DNA of 64,000 nucleotides from Muricea muricata (lineage: Eukaryota; Cnidaria; Anthozoa; Malacalcyonacea; Plexauridae): contig OY979719.1 of assembly GCA_963855995.1 (NCBI GenBank), positions 3,844,001-3,908,000 on the forward strand. Direction: 5' to 3'. The first letter of the stretch is position 1. The number at the start of each line of letters is the position of its first letter. Positions 1 to 12,000 of the stretch are shown here, piece by piece. Both the position numbers and the translations under genes were made by a program. The notes under the pieces were generated by a model. That model was not told the DNA's origin, ran no database searches, and saw nothing but the letters and a program-made list of their open reading frames with translations.

Positions 1-534
1 CTGGGATTGATTTCGTAGCACTACACCTCAAAAACATCCAAGGTAAATATGCGCTGTACTAAAAAGAAATATTGTCAATGTTAACTCACTTACTCTTCAA
101 TATAGGAAGACCTTTGACTACCAAAAACGATATAAGCAGAATTCAGGAAATTAGTAATCTCGACGAAGGGTCTTTGCTCGATGCGCCGAATTCTGTTCAT
201 ACCGTTCCAGGAAGTGAAAGATCCTGTGTTTCTGTGTGTTTTTGACTGCTCTACCTACCGATATTGGCAATGTTAGTTCTAGATAAACTCTTTCAATACC
301 CAGTCGACAAGGGCAGAAGTCTTCCACATTGTAGAGTAACTATGTCTGATAAAATGCACATTTAACTCCCTTCAAGCCAAAGACGATTTATTGCAAAAAC
401 GCGAAGACGAAGTGATGAGGCTGTTGTATATAGGTAAGTTTTCAAACCTTTCCTCAGAAGACGAAAATCGATGAGAGTTGATGAGATTAGCATTTGCACT
501 TGGAGCTCACTGCTAGTTGGGAAAAATTAGTCGA

Positions 535-779
535 CTACACAGCAAAAAATGAACAACCTGTTCTGGCCTGATGAAAACAGCATTGAACAATTTTTTGCTG
601 CTCACATTGTTAAAGGTTGTCAACAATATTGTTCAACATTGTTACACCTGATTGCAGGCTAGTTTCAGGCTCAACAACTTGTTCAGTATTGTTGACAACA
701 TTAAACAATGTGGGCAGCAAAACATTGTTCAATGTTGTTTTTATCAGCCCAGAACAGGTTGTTCATTTTTGGCTGTGTA
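535..779. mobile_element. Palindromic MITE, family 1, copy 1
   Basis: The element is about 245 bp and begins and ends with inverted copies of CTACACAGCAAAAAA followed by an inverted ACAACCTGTTCTGG block. Almost its full length can fold back on itself, and it is rich in TTGTTCAACA-type words. A second copy with perfect termini lies at 50584-50827. No coding capacity is visible, so it is best read as a non-autonomous MITE; the superfamily is unknown. Confidence 0.85.
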
Positions 780-789
780 TATATAAATC

Positions 790-855
790 CCCAGTGGGAT
801 TCAAACCTACACCTTGCGATTCCGGTGCTCTGACCACTGAAGTAGCCGACAAGAG
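790..855 (-). repeat. tRNA-like sequence (SINE head or tRNA pseudogene)
   Basis: On the minus strand this reads as a tRNA-like promoter. An A-box-like TACTTCAGTGGTCAGAGCA is followed about 30 nt later by a B-box-like GGTTTGAATCCCA. It abuts the palindromic MITE. I could not fold a full cloverleaf with an acceptor stem, so a SINE head or decayed tRNA copy is more likely than a functional tRNA gene. Confidence 0.45.
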
Positions 856-933
856 CAAAAGAAAATTATGTGTATTTAGAACGGTATCAAAATGTCATCA
901 CCTTGTTTGGGATTGCATTACTTTTATCTACAG

Positions 934-3267
934 ACACCTCTGTCTCTAGATTTAGTCTTGGAAAAGTTGATGTCCCACAAAATCAGTTCACACCCATCAC
1001 TGACTGCCCAATTTTGGATTTTCTAGAGTTTGGCGTGATCGCCGTGCTGTTTTTGTGCACAGCCTTATACTTCCCAGACAAACCCCCTACTCCGCCCAGT
1101 CGTTCGTCAGCCGCAGAAAGAGAAGATTTTAGTGAAGGCTTCAAACAACTTCTGCGACATAAACAGTTCTGGACGCTTTCCATGATTTACGGAATAACAA
1201 CAGGTATACAAGGGAAAAGGAAAAGGAGATACCACAGTCTCATGAACATGACTAGTTTCGGTCTAAGGCCCTAGTTGACTAACTCTTTTCACATACAAAT
1301 GTCACTGGGCCGAATTGAGGATCGAAAGTGAAAGGCCCTTGCTCAGACGATAGACAAATTTGGCTAACAATGTTTTTTTCGTTGCCACCCAATTCCCAAC
1401 TTTGGATTATTCACATGGTTGGATACCATTGTTCTCGCCTGCGGAAGATACCTCAGGACAAAGGTAACCAGGCGTACGAGTGATGAATACGAGTTATTCA
1501 CTTGTGTCCATACTTCTAAATGCTTAGTTACTTTTGTTCTCCATTACGCTGCCGCAAGCTAATATAATAGTAACTACTGTAGGCGTGTGAGTGATCTTAA
1601 AATGTGAATTGGATATAAATAAACAAACGTTAGCCAAATTTGTCTTTTGAGCCAAGTCCGAAGCAAAGCAGTAGGACTGAAGAAATTCTAAAATCTGGCA
1701 AAATTTACCAGTAAGAATCCACTAGTAGGAGGAATCCACTAGTACGGGAGCAACCATACATAAGACGCAATCTCTAATCTACTCCATTCTAATACTTCTA
1801 GGTATTTACAGTGGATGGGGAGCCTTGTTAGCTTTGAATCTGGAGGGTTTTAACATTGGCCAGGTACAGTAAATGTCTCAATACTGATAGGTTGGCTTCT
1901 CACCTTAATTGATATGACTATGTGTCTTGTACTAACACCGCATTACCTGAGATTTGAAAGGGATTTGAGTGTTAAATGATGGATTGAATTTCTCTCTCCA
2001 GAGGCAAGCTGGTTGGATTGGTTTCTACGCAACAATCGCTGGCATTGGCGCAGGAATCTTGCTGGCCAGGTAATCACAACTTCAAACATATCTGTTATAT
2101 AACGTTAATATATTTACCGTTGTATTTTGTACAAGAAGTGATGACTTACGACTGAAAAATTACCCGCTGTTTTTTTTTTAGATTTTCAGATTTCTTCGGC
2201 GGACGTATCAAACGACTGTTATTGTTTCTGTTCGTTTGTTCGTCCGCGTCATTTCTCTGGTTTTCTTTGCTTTGTTTGAGGATAATTCCATTCTCTGAAG
2301 GTAAGTGAATGTTTCCTAATTCACACTGCTAACTTCATAATCGAGCACCCTGTCTGTTTGGTTCTGAGCTATTAGGCGACTGTCGCTTCTCTGTCACAAA
2401 GACAAGCAGTGCGAACACAACTGATCAACAGCTTGTGAACAGACTTCTCACAACTTGATAAGTTCTTTGAATTTCTTCAATGTTACCCCACCAAAATTCA
2501 CGCGCATTGTCTCTCTTGTTTTCAGCATCTCTTTATCCATCCAGTATCATTGGTGGATTTAGTATCAGCGGTACAATACCATTATTCTACGAGCTCACTG
2601 TGGAATGCACCTATCCCATTTCCGAGGGCGTGACAACCGGAATCCTAACTCTAATCAATAACATATGGACCGTTATATTCCTAGTGCTTGTAATGATTCC
2701 TGGAATAGGTAAGTTGCGTTGGGTGCTCATGAGGCTATTTCATAGAAATCAGTATTAGGTTCGGAAACCATTTTAGGTTCCAAAACACATGTTACAAGTA
2801 TTACCGTGCTCCTGTTTCCGATAATTCTCACTTTGAGATGGTGCCCTCTGTGCATTTTTCTTCCTTGGGAGCAGAGTAGGTGGGGGTATCTGTATCTCCT
2901 CCGCGCCACGGGTATCTGGCGATTTGAAAGATGAAATCTTTTTAATGTAGAGACACAATCGAACATGTTGTTTTTCGCCGCTGACACTTCTAACAACTCT
3001 TTAAATCTCTTCACAGGAACAGTTTGGATGAACTGGGCATTATTTGCATCGTGTGCGGGTTGTATTCCAATATTACTCGTGTTCAGGGAACGTTACGGCA
3101 GACTCGTCGTCGATGCGGGGATAGAGGTGAAAGTCAGCGACGCAAGTGACGGTGATTTTGCAGATGACAACTTCAAAACGAGAAGTGTTTTTGCGTCTAC
3201 GTTGTCGATGGCGGGGGTCGACCAATTCATGGATAAGCTTCATAAATCCAAAGAATCAAAACTTTAG
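934..3267 (+). CDS. SLC49A4: SLC49A4/DIRC2-like MFS transporter, 3' exons (5' partial)
   Basis: Six exons are joined in consistent phase: 934-1203, 1802-1863, 2002-2069, 2182-2300, 2526-2708 and 3017-3267 (TAG). They encode about 317 residues, the C-terminal two thirds of a family whose human member has about 478. Visible similarity includes an EFGV membrane segment, the P-rich loop PDKPPTPPS, QAGWIGF, a helix with an acidic/aromatic PLFYELTVE, and FRERYGRL just after the last helix. The family (major facilitator superfamily, SLC49) includes the haem/choline transporters FLVCR1/2 and the lysosomal DIRC2. The substrate of this protein cannot be read from sequence. The N-terminal six-helix half is not seen and probably lies upstream of the window. 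Assignment to SLC49A4 rather than another SLC49 paralogue rests on remembered sequence. Confidence 0.85.
1338..1656. mobile_element. Intronic MITE with about 30-bp inverted ends
   Basis: The left end (1338-1369, ...GACAAATTTGGCTAAC) and right end (1629-1656, GTTAGCCAAATTTGTC...) are inverted copies with few mismatches. They bound about 320 bp inside the first visible intron of the SLC49-like gene. No coding capacity is seen. Confidence 0.6.
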
Positions 3268-6038
3268 ATGTTTATCTTCTAAGAGTGTTCGACTATGAGA
3301 TGATGACCACAAAATCTGATAAACATGAAGCCATGATCGACTAATGCAACGAAATTCAACTTCAAGAGAGGAATAGTATCGGATCAATAGATGTTTTCTT
3401 CGAGCATTGTTGAACAAGACACAATGATAACCGGGATAAACTTCTAACACAACGAGACCGAGGCCTACTTGTACTTCTACCAAAATAAAAATTCGTCGCC
3501 TAGACCACTTCACCAAAACAATATTCAATCATTTCTCGACGATCAAAAATAAGAGAGTGACTTCACGAGAACCGAATCAATTACAAAATTCAAGTTAATC
3601 ACTTCATTCCTGGAACCCTAAGACGAATGTTTTAAAATTCAAGCAATACATTCAATGACATTATCATATAAATAATACACGGACAAAATTAAAGACGTTT
3701 AAATTTATGTGCTGCAAGCACAAGAGAATTCTTCAAAGAGCTCAACACCGAATTATATAGCTCAACACCGAATTATATAGCTCAACATTCATTCCATTCA
3801 GAATCTGATTTTGTACATAAATTGTTAAGAGTAATCAATTCACTTCTAAGCGTTTTGATAATTTTCCATTCAATTTTTTATACTGTAAATTAACGGTTGT
3901 AGGGAATTTTCAGTCACAAATGCAAGGAATTCACGACTACGATACACTACGGGTAGAATCAATAATCATTTTTAATTATTTAAATATTTCATGGGAGGAA
4001 TTGCAATAAAATTTGACGTTATTCATAGGTGGTGTTTCCGTGTCAATGACTCACGTTTGCAATATTTAAACATGCTTGCAAAACTGGTCATTCTTACATT
4101 CTGGGAACAGGGTTTTGAAGGGGGGAGGGGGGTCTGTGTCCATTTGACTATAAATTAATCACATTGTACAAGTACACAGTCCTAGCAACTGCCTCCCATT
4201 CCTATCTTCTATTGTTATCTGGACATTAAATCCCAGACACAGAGCATGAAAGCCCCATTTTCGACGAAAAAAAAGAAGGCAATTCCCAGCTCCCATTTTA
4301 CCTCTTCACGTCCCTCTTGGAAATAAATTTCATTCCAGGAACAAGAAGGGCAACAGAATCAAGCTATACGCAGTTTATCCAATCCCTCACTTCGTTTTAC
4401 GAAAGTCAAAATCGCCAGTGTTTTTTGAATTCAAATAGCCATTTCCGAATTAAAAACCGCAAAGCATGTATCGATTGTATAGAGAGAACGAGAGATTTGA
4501 CCGACTCAAAAATTAAAGCACAAGATTCCACAGATGCCCAGTCTTATTTCTGAGATCAGCGACTTGACATTGATAGTAAACTGCGCATGAGCGCGATAAT
4601 TATTACAAGGTGATAAACTTTATACATCGTCATAGTTTTTTTTCAAAACTGGCAACAAGACATTGAAGTAAGGAAGCTTTGTTGACGAGATATTTCAGAT
4701 TGCATTTATCTGCCTTCTTATTTATGTGACAGCTTGTGTAACGAATCGTCAGGAAGTGGACTATAATACTGCTTTCTTTTCTGAACGATTTGAAAAAACG
4801 ATTTGGAAAATAAATAGTTTGATCATGTTTTGTCCTTAACCTATACATCATCATGTCTAGAATTCTGCAATTATTTTGTTATTATTACTTACTATGCAAA
4901 AATTAGTCGAACAAAAAATCAAACTGAAATATCTCCTCAAAGAAGCAACGTACTACATTAGACTTGTATTACAATTTCGTCTCATATGCACTGTAACAAA
5001 ACGTGGTATCATTTTGTCGTAACTGTCGGGAACACATAAAACAGTCCGACTAAAATATATAGCCCTATAAAATTAAAAAAGCGAGCAGTATACAACACAT
5101 TAAAGACTCTACAACCTATATTTTTATCGGACAAGCTGAAATTAATTGAGCGGGGAGGGAATCGAACCCACATCGAAAAATCGTGAGTTCGATTCCGAAC
5201 GCTGCCAAGCAATTTTTAAACCTGCCTGGTTTAGGCATAATCTAGTATCATCAACATTTTGACTCATTGGACACGGGCTGTTCACAACAGTTACAGCAAA
5301 ATGAAAACTACGGAAATTGCGCTCTCAGTTGAGTAGTACAAGAACTGTAAGGATTTGTTCACACTAACTTGTAACAGGCTTGATGGAACTTAACGGAAGT
5401 ATCAGACTTGTTACAAGGTTGTTCCAACAAGACTGCTACAGTCATGATATGACAATATCGTTACAGCCTGTTGTCAACTTTGTGATTTGTGATGCAGACT
5501 TGTGTTCCCGTAGTGCTGTTACAAGTTGTCAACAAATCGTTTCAATCTTGTTCCTAAATTCGACGGGCAGCGCGAACACAACTTGTTGATAGCCTTGCTG
5601 GACAATCTGAGATTTGTACGTGTGCACATGATGTCGTCATGAAGGTCAACTTCCTCTAAGTTCATAAAACCAGCGTACACATTTGCAATGAACATACACA
5701 TTTGTACAAACGTCAAGCAATGTCAAAATGTTCACCGTAGGAGGAGGCTTGGCAACAAACGTTTCTCCTGGGTTTAGCTCTTGGAAAAGAAGCGAGGATC
5801 GCAAAGAATTTCCAGAAAATATGACAACTGAGATAACGTGGTCGAAATCACAATGTGAAGAGTGCTACTACTACGATAAACTGTTCCTAAGCATTTTGAT
5901 AAACAAGAAGAACTCAGGGAAGAGTACAGAACAATCAGCTGAAGTAACAACCAGTTCATTGCAATGGCTCGTTTCAAGAACCTCAAAGTTGTGCTGCACA
6001 TCAGGAAATACTTCGTGTTAAATAGTTTGAAATGCGCA
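3268..6038. other. Intergenic region between convergent SLC49-like gene and MTA
   Basis: No supported gene. It holds the 3' flank of the transporter (AATAAA-type word near 4005), a short tandem duplication at about 3737-3783 (20-bp unit GCTCAACACCGAATTATATA twice), a tRNA B-box-like GGGTTCGATTCCC on the minus strand near 5160, and a degraded TTGTAACA-rich palindromic repeat at about 5290-5600. The repeat resembles the one at 17050-17420. Short open frames show no recognisable domain. Confidence 0.6.
5290..5600. repeat. Degraded palindromic repeat rich in CTTGTTACAAG words
   Basis: The stretch has repeated inverted words such as CTTGTTACAAGG, GTTGTTCCAAC and TTACAAGTTGTCAACAA. They match in style, and partly in sequence (ATCAGACTTGTTA, GTCATGA), the palindrome at 17050-17420. 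It is probably a decayed copy of the same family. Confidence 0.5.
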
Positions 6039-9000
6039 TCAGTCGTCGATCACAATCGGTTCATCCACTCGTGTACCTCCGATGCTCCCAGCCTTCCCAC
6101 CTGGTACCCCAGAATCACCTGCAACAACCTGGTCGACAACGGGAGATATACCTCCTCCCTTACCGACAGGTAGACCAATGTTCTCTCCAGCTTGGGGCTC
6201 GCCACTCTGGCTTAGACCAGGAGGCTTCTCGTCAGGAATCTGAGGCGCTGTGCTCTCCGCAACTTCATTCTGAGTCGGTGTGCTCTTTTTCCCATCGCTC
6301 ACAATGTGATCGGATTTCGTCGGACTTTTCTCTTTTACCTTGCGTGGTTTTCTGGCACGATACACAAGCTCCCTCAGTTCGGCCGGGCATTTTACTTCCA
6401 TCCACGGTTTTCTGGGTAAACGTCTCTTTACTTCATCTTCTATACTCTTTCTGGCCGACCTAGAAATTTCGACAGAATATTACCCACTACTTTTACTCAT
6501 ATGCTATATATTTATAAAGCCTGTCAGCAGATGTGGCAGGGAATTATGTCGCTTGCAAACTGTCGAAGGACAACCAAAGCATTCATCTGAAGAATATTAA
6601 AAGAACTAAGCAGATCACTACATCAAATTAAAACTTCTATAAAACACTCAACAGATTTAACAGACGGATTAGAACATATCAAAACTCACCTCATTACCGT
6701 TGTGGCACTGAAAACAAATTCCTCGGGGGGATCAATAAACTGAGGTTGTCTAGTCGGAGAGGATCTTCCACGAGATTTATTTTGACCGTTCACTGCTGAG
6801 TGATTCTTCATCGCGGGCGCAGACAACTTCTGATTGACCGCAGGCTCTAAAACAGGACTGCTCAACGCTTGTTTCGGAGAAGCTTTAGTAAGAGGTTGCG
6901 TGATAGGATGCGGCCCAGTGGACTGGGGTGGGGATTTCAAACCTATCGTAGGAGTGTTATATGACGTCACCGTGTGTTCAGCGTAAGGCGCCATTTTCGT
7001 GATTCCAGGCCCCAAGCCCGGGTTGACGTCACAATAGGCAGGATATGATTTTTGTTTCGGTGGCTCAATGCCTTGAGATGGTTGATAAGATACAGCATGC
7101 ATCGTCTGCATGTGGTGGGACAGACTCGCTGAAAATGAAGGCAAACTTGGTTGAAACACGAGGTAACTCTCGGGCCAAAATGTCATAGAGCAGTAAAAAA
7201 ATTAAATATAAACACAATTAACATCGTAGTTGTTAAAATACTGTAGGTGCCGCAAATATAATGCTCGTAGTGTTATTACTGTGCTGTAATTTGGCTAAGA
7301 AATAACGAAAGACTGTTTTCCAGTTCCGCGTTTTACACACGTACGTACACGCACGTAAAAGTCTAAATCAATATCAATGTTACATTTGAAATGAACAAAT
7401 GTTTTGATGGAGAGAACTCAGCATTCCCTACGAGTTAGCATACTTTAGCGATTCTATTTGTTGAATACAAACTACTTAGAAAAGTTTAAACTTTTACGTG
7501 CGTGCACGTACGTGGAAAAACGGATAACTGGAAAGTAGCCTTAAGTTCCATTTGTACCTTGATTATGCAATACTTTGCCACAGTGCTTGCATTCACAACC
7601 TTTCTTTCCCAGTGGCGAGTTACCAACAAATCTCTTCGTTGCTGGACCTAAAGAAGAGTTGTTTATAAAGAAAACGTTGTCTTTTTGTCCAGAGCTTTAA
7701 ATGGACCATTCCCCTTTTTCGAAATGTGATTACACTTGCTTTCGAAATGCTATATTATCCACATTTTACAATGTTTTGCAACCAAACTTCGCCATTTTAC
7801 TAAGTTTAGGATGCTCTTTCCAGCTGTGCTAGTGAATATTCCTAATTCAAAAGTTTGTCTAAAAGAGGAATGGTAAATTCGTATCGTAATAGACGTACCA
7901 TCTAGTCCATTTTGATGCACATTGATGCTCTCCAATGATCTCTTTCGGGACAACAAATGTTTGGATGAATGAGCCGGACGAGGTTCTGCGACCTCGTTTA
8001 CATTGATCTGCGGTATATACAACCGAGGTGAATGGAGCATTTTCCGCGTGGGGGAGGTAATCGGTGAGGGATGCATGCCGGAAGTGGACTTGGACCTAGT
8101 CTTCGTCACGTGGGTTGAAACAGGAGGTGTAGCTGTGACGTCAGTAGTCACTTTGGGTGGGCTCGTTTTCAGAACTTCCACTATATTCTCCAGTGGTTTT
8201 CGTTGTTTTATTTTTCTCTTTGTCATCTTCTCGGCTGCTTCAAGAGAAACACGGGACACACCTAGAGTAATAAACACAAATTTAAAACCGACATTTCGTA
8301 CTGACATTCATTGAGCACCCTAAAATTTGAAAATCTTGTTTGCACCCCTGCTACCTGCAGAATCTCAATATCATGCTCCCAAGGGTGTTGACTGCATGTA
8401 TAAAGCATTTTCACTCACTGGCTATATCGGTAGATGCCACAACAGTACCTTGTTATGGCGCATGTGAGGTCACATGAACACAACCTTTACGATGGCGAAG
8501 TTGTTAAACCGCTCGCCCTTATCAACGGTCAGCCGAAAGTCGTGGGTTATCTCCGGGGGCTCCAGCTTCCTTGCACCGGGGAGGTCGACCTTAACCTACC
8601 AAGGCGATAAGGCCCACAGTAATTGCCATATGCTGGGGTGTTTTCTACCGATATTTTTATATATAATACATCGCTTCATTTTCTCTTTCTAGACGCGTAC
8701 TCACATAGTTGTCGTACTCACATAGTTGTCGTACGTCGTTGATATCGAGCGGAACGTTGAAGACGCGGGCCAAGTGAGGAAATTTGAGCAATTCTGTGCA
8801 CAAATATCTTGAAATCTTGGTCAGCGGTAGAGCCTTCATGTAGAACGCTGCTTTTGGTTTGGCAGGCAGCGGACTACGGGGTCGCAATGAGTGACAGGAG
8901 GAGAGATGCCGGGTCAGGTTGGCTTCCGTATTGAACGTCTGCAACAAAAATGTGTACACCGTGAGCAGAAAGTGTGGGAGGGGGCATATCCATTAAGGGG

Positions 9001-12000
9001 GGAAAGGATTGAGGGGAGGGGTTCCGGAAAATTTTGAAACTTGGCACAATTTGGTAACCTTACGGGCCCAGGATAGAAACTTCATCTGCGACGAAAAATA
9101 GAGGAGCCATCCCCCCCTCCCCCCACACATACTTTTGTAGTCTCTGTTGAGTGCTAGAAATTGCATACAGAGAATGCGAGAGTCTTACCTTATCACATGC
9201 GTTGACGAGACATTTGTAAGGTTTATGCGTGTCCATATGGTTGGATAGAAGAGCTAAAGAAAAATGATCACAAAAACATTAAATCCAGTTTACGCGGGTA
9301 ATGTTTGCTACTTTTCAAGCATGCTTAAGTCTTGATTGGCCATCAGTCTACTTCATGGCTCATTGCAACACGAAGATACTTAGCAATTCCACTCGTTCCT
9401 ATCGTCCGAAAGCGAAACAAACCTGCTCTATTGAAGACCTTCCCGCAAATACGACAAGTGTATCTCACTTCTTCTCCAACTCTTCGACTGGAAAATCCAT
9501 CTGAAAAGAGTCCAAAACAACTTTAAAACAACTCAATTGCAAATATCAGCACCAAATGTTCCATTGCAGGACAATGCCTCAAAAGTAGCTGTGAATAACA
9601 ATTAGGAACTGTACCTGGTTTCTTCAGCCCGCCATATTTCTTCCAGTAGACCCAGCAAACTGAGCAGACGTAATGTCTATATTGTGTGTTCGGAGTGGAC
9701 CAGGGGAACCAATGGGTGGATGTGTTGGCTTGAGAAAAATTACAATTAATTATTCATTAATTACCATTAATTATTGATTAGTTACCATTACAGTCAAGGC
9801 TGGATATTCATAAAAATCCTGGGGGGAGGGGGTAAATTTACACAGGATTGGGGCACCAGCATCTTCCTGATCTAAGGTTTGTTGTGTACAAAAGATTGAC
9901 ATATTGCATGTGTCCATTGAGAGCAAAAATCTTTGTTTGTTATTCCTTTTTGCAAAAACTTTAGTTGGGTAGGTTGGATTTCAAATAAACCCAGGTATCT
10001 TTTTGCCTAATGTGTTTTGTCAACGATATACATTGATGAATGGATTGAAGATCATATCATGATATGAAAAGGATTTGAAAAATGGTAAACCATAACTTAC
10101 CATAACAACTTTCACATGAGTAACCAGGGGTGGGGGGTTTGGTGATTACACCTGGGGGAGGGTAAGGTATGGAGTTGACAGATTCCTTGTCGCCTGACCC
10201 AGTTACACATGTTGTTCCAGGCCTGGGAAGAAAAACTGAAAAAATTAGCCTAATTCACAATGAAAAATTTCCTATACAAGTTCTGCAAAACTTACGGATT
10301 TGAGACAAGGATTTGTTTCAAGTCCGATTCTTTTTCAACGCTTTTCAGTCTTTTCTGCAATAAAGAAGAAAACACACACCTGTTGAAATATTGAAAGAAT
10401 AATATTGTTAAAAGCATTTTTTCTCAATGTGCTTTACCTGTCTTACATATCTGTCTGTGGTTTTCCACATATAATAATATTCAATGATGCTTGAGATGCT
10501 TTTCCAAGGAAGCTACAAAGAAATTCTGATCTTCAGTAAGTTCAACCAAGTAGAAAAGTTATCAATTGCAACAAAGACTTACAAAATCTTTTTGAATATC
10601 ACTGAAATCCTTTCCATATTTATTGATGGCTTCTTCAAACAGCCCTGCTTCACCTGGGGATTGTCATGATAAAAAACTTAATGATAGTAACATATTTACA
10701 CAAATGGGATGAGTGCTTAGATGTTCATTAATGACCCCACCAATCCCAAATGAAGATACGACCATAATCCTAACCACCATCCCCTCTACACCAGTGTTCT
10801 GTGAAGTTATTTCCATGACCTAACAGTATCATGCAACTACTCCTAGTCATAAAGTTCAATTGCATTTAAAGAATTATCTTCTCATTTTCTCTCCTTACTT
10901 TGAGACTTTTTAGAATTGACAAATCTATCCTGCTTTTTTTTGCTAACCTCTAAAATTTTCTGGGACCAATGGTTCTGCAGCCCGCCATTTTATACAGCCA
11001 TGCAGCTCTACACACCAAGATAAGCCCAATCCCAAACATGCTCTCTTACCAATGATTTGTTCTACTCTAACTTACATAAGACTATTTTACTCCTATACCT
11101 GCAGACCATTCCTCCATTTCGTCTCTGCATAAGACAGGTCCTCCAGAAGGAACCAAACTTCCCACGGCTTTGCTTAGATCATAATCACACTTGTGCAAAA
11201 CACATAATGCATGGAACTGCAAGAAGAGAAGCAGAGTTCTTGAAGATTTGAAATTTTACCACCCCAGATTGCCAATTCAGTCTTTCTTTCTTACGGTTGT
11301 TTTCAAAACTCATCCTACTCCAAACCTTGTTTCAAACCATAACCAGAGATGAATGCAGTATGATGTGGGGAGGGGTGTGTGTGTGTGTGTGTGCTCTGCC
11401 AGTCTAATGACCATACGTTGAGTAAGTACTTCAATTGTGTTTGTCTTAATAGTCATGTGTGTCACCCACTAACATTTTTCTGTTTTATCATAAAAAAGCA
11501 CCCCATCTGTGAGTATTAGTGTGCCCCACTGCCAGCAAATACATTTCTCTCTATAACCATGAAAGCTTTAGCAACATACTTGTAGGTTATCAAAAGCACG
11601 CAATAGGCAAAATTTATAGTGTATGGCGAAGTGTAAAATAATCTAATTCCTTTGTGACTTTAATTTCTAGGAATTTTACAATTAAAATTGATCACCTCCC
11701 CTAAAAGTTGATACCTGTGTTATATCTCGAGATGCAGCTGCGGCACTCATGTGAAGACTTGGCTGCTTAACAGAACTGCTGCAATCCAGCGCTCGAGCAA
11801 ATGTACCCACAGACCTAACACAAAAACAAATCAATCAACTATTAAAGCACAACTATTAAAGCACGACTATTAAAGCATGACTATGACTTTAACTTCTTCA
11901 ACAGCACTGGTAATGAGCATTGCACAAACCTGGAAACAACTAGGAACTGGTCAACTTCACGATCTGTCAAGCTATGGTCTGTTGTCCAGACTTTTGTCTC

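Larger units (their letters stand above)
1..933. other. No confirmed coding exon; repeat-bearing 5' flank or intron
   Basis: I see no exon here that I can tie to the downstream SLC49-like gene. The stretch ends at the splice acceptor at 932-933 and is therefore probably intron, with the missing N-terminal exons lying before the window. It holds a 245-bp palindromic element at 535-779 and a tRNA-like sequence at about 790-855. Open frames in it, including one over 617-949, run through these repeats and show no family resemblance. Confidence 0.6.

Noticed and set aside
617..949. 110-codon frame at the window start
   Set aside because: It runs through the palindromic MITE and the tRNA-like repeat; no resemblance to SLC49 N-termini.
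5150..5210. tRNA gene suggested by GGGTTCGATTCCC
   Set aside because: Only the B-box side is present; no acceptor stem or A box, so no tRNA call.
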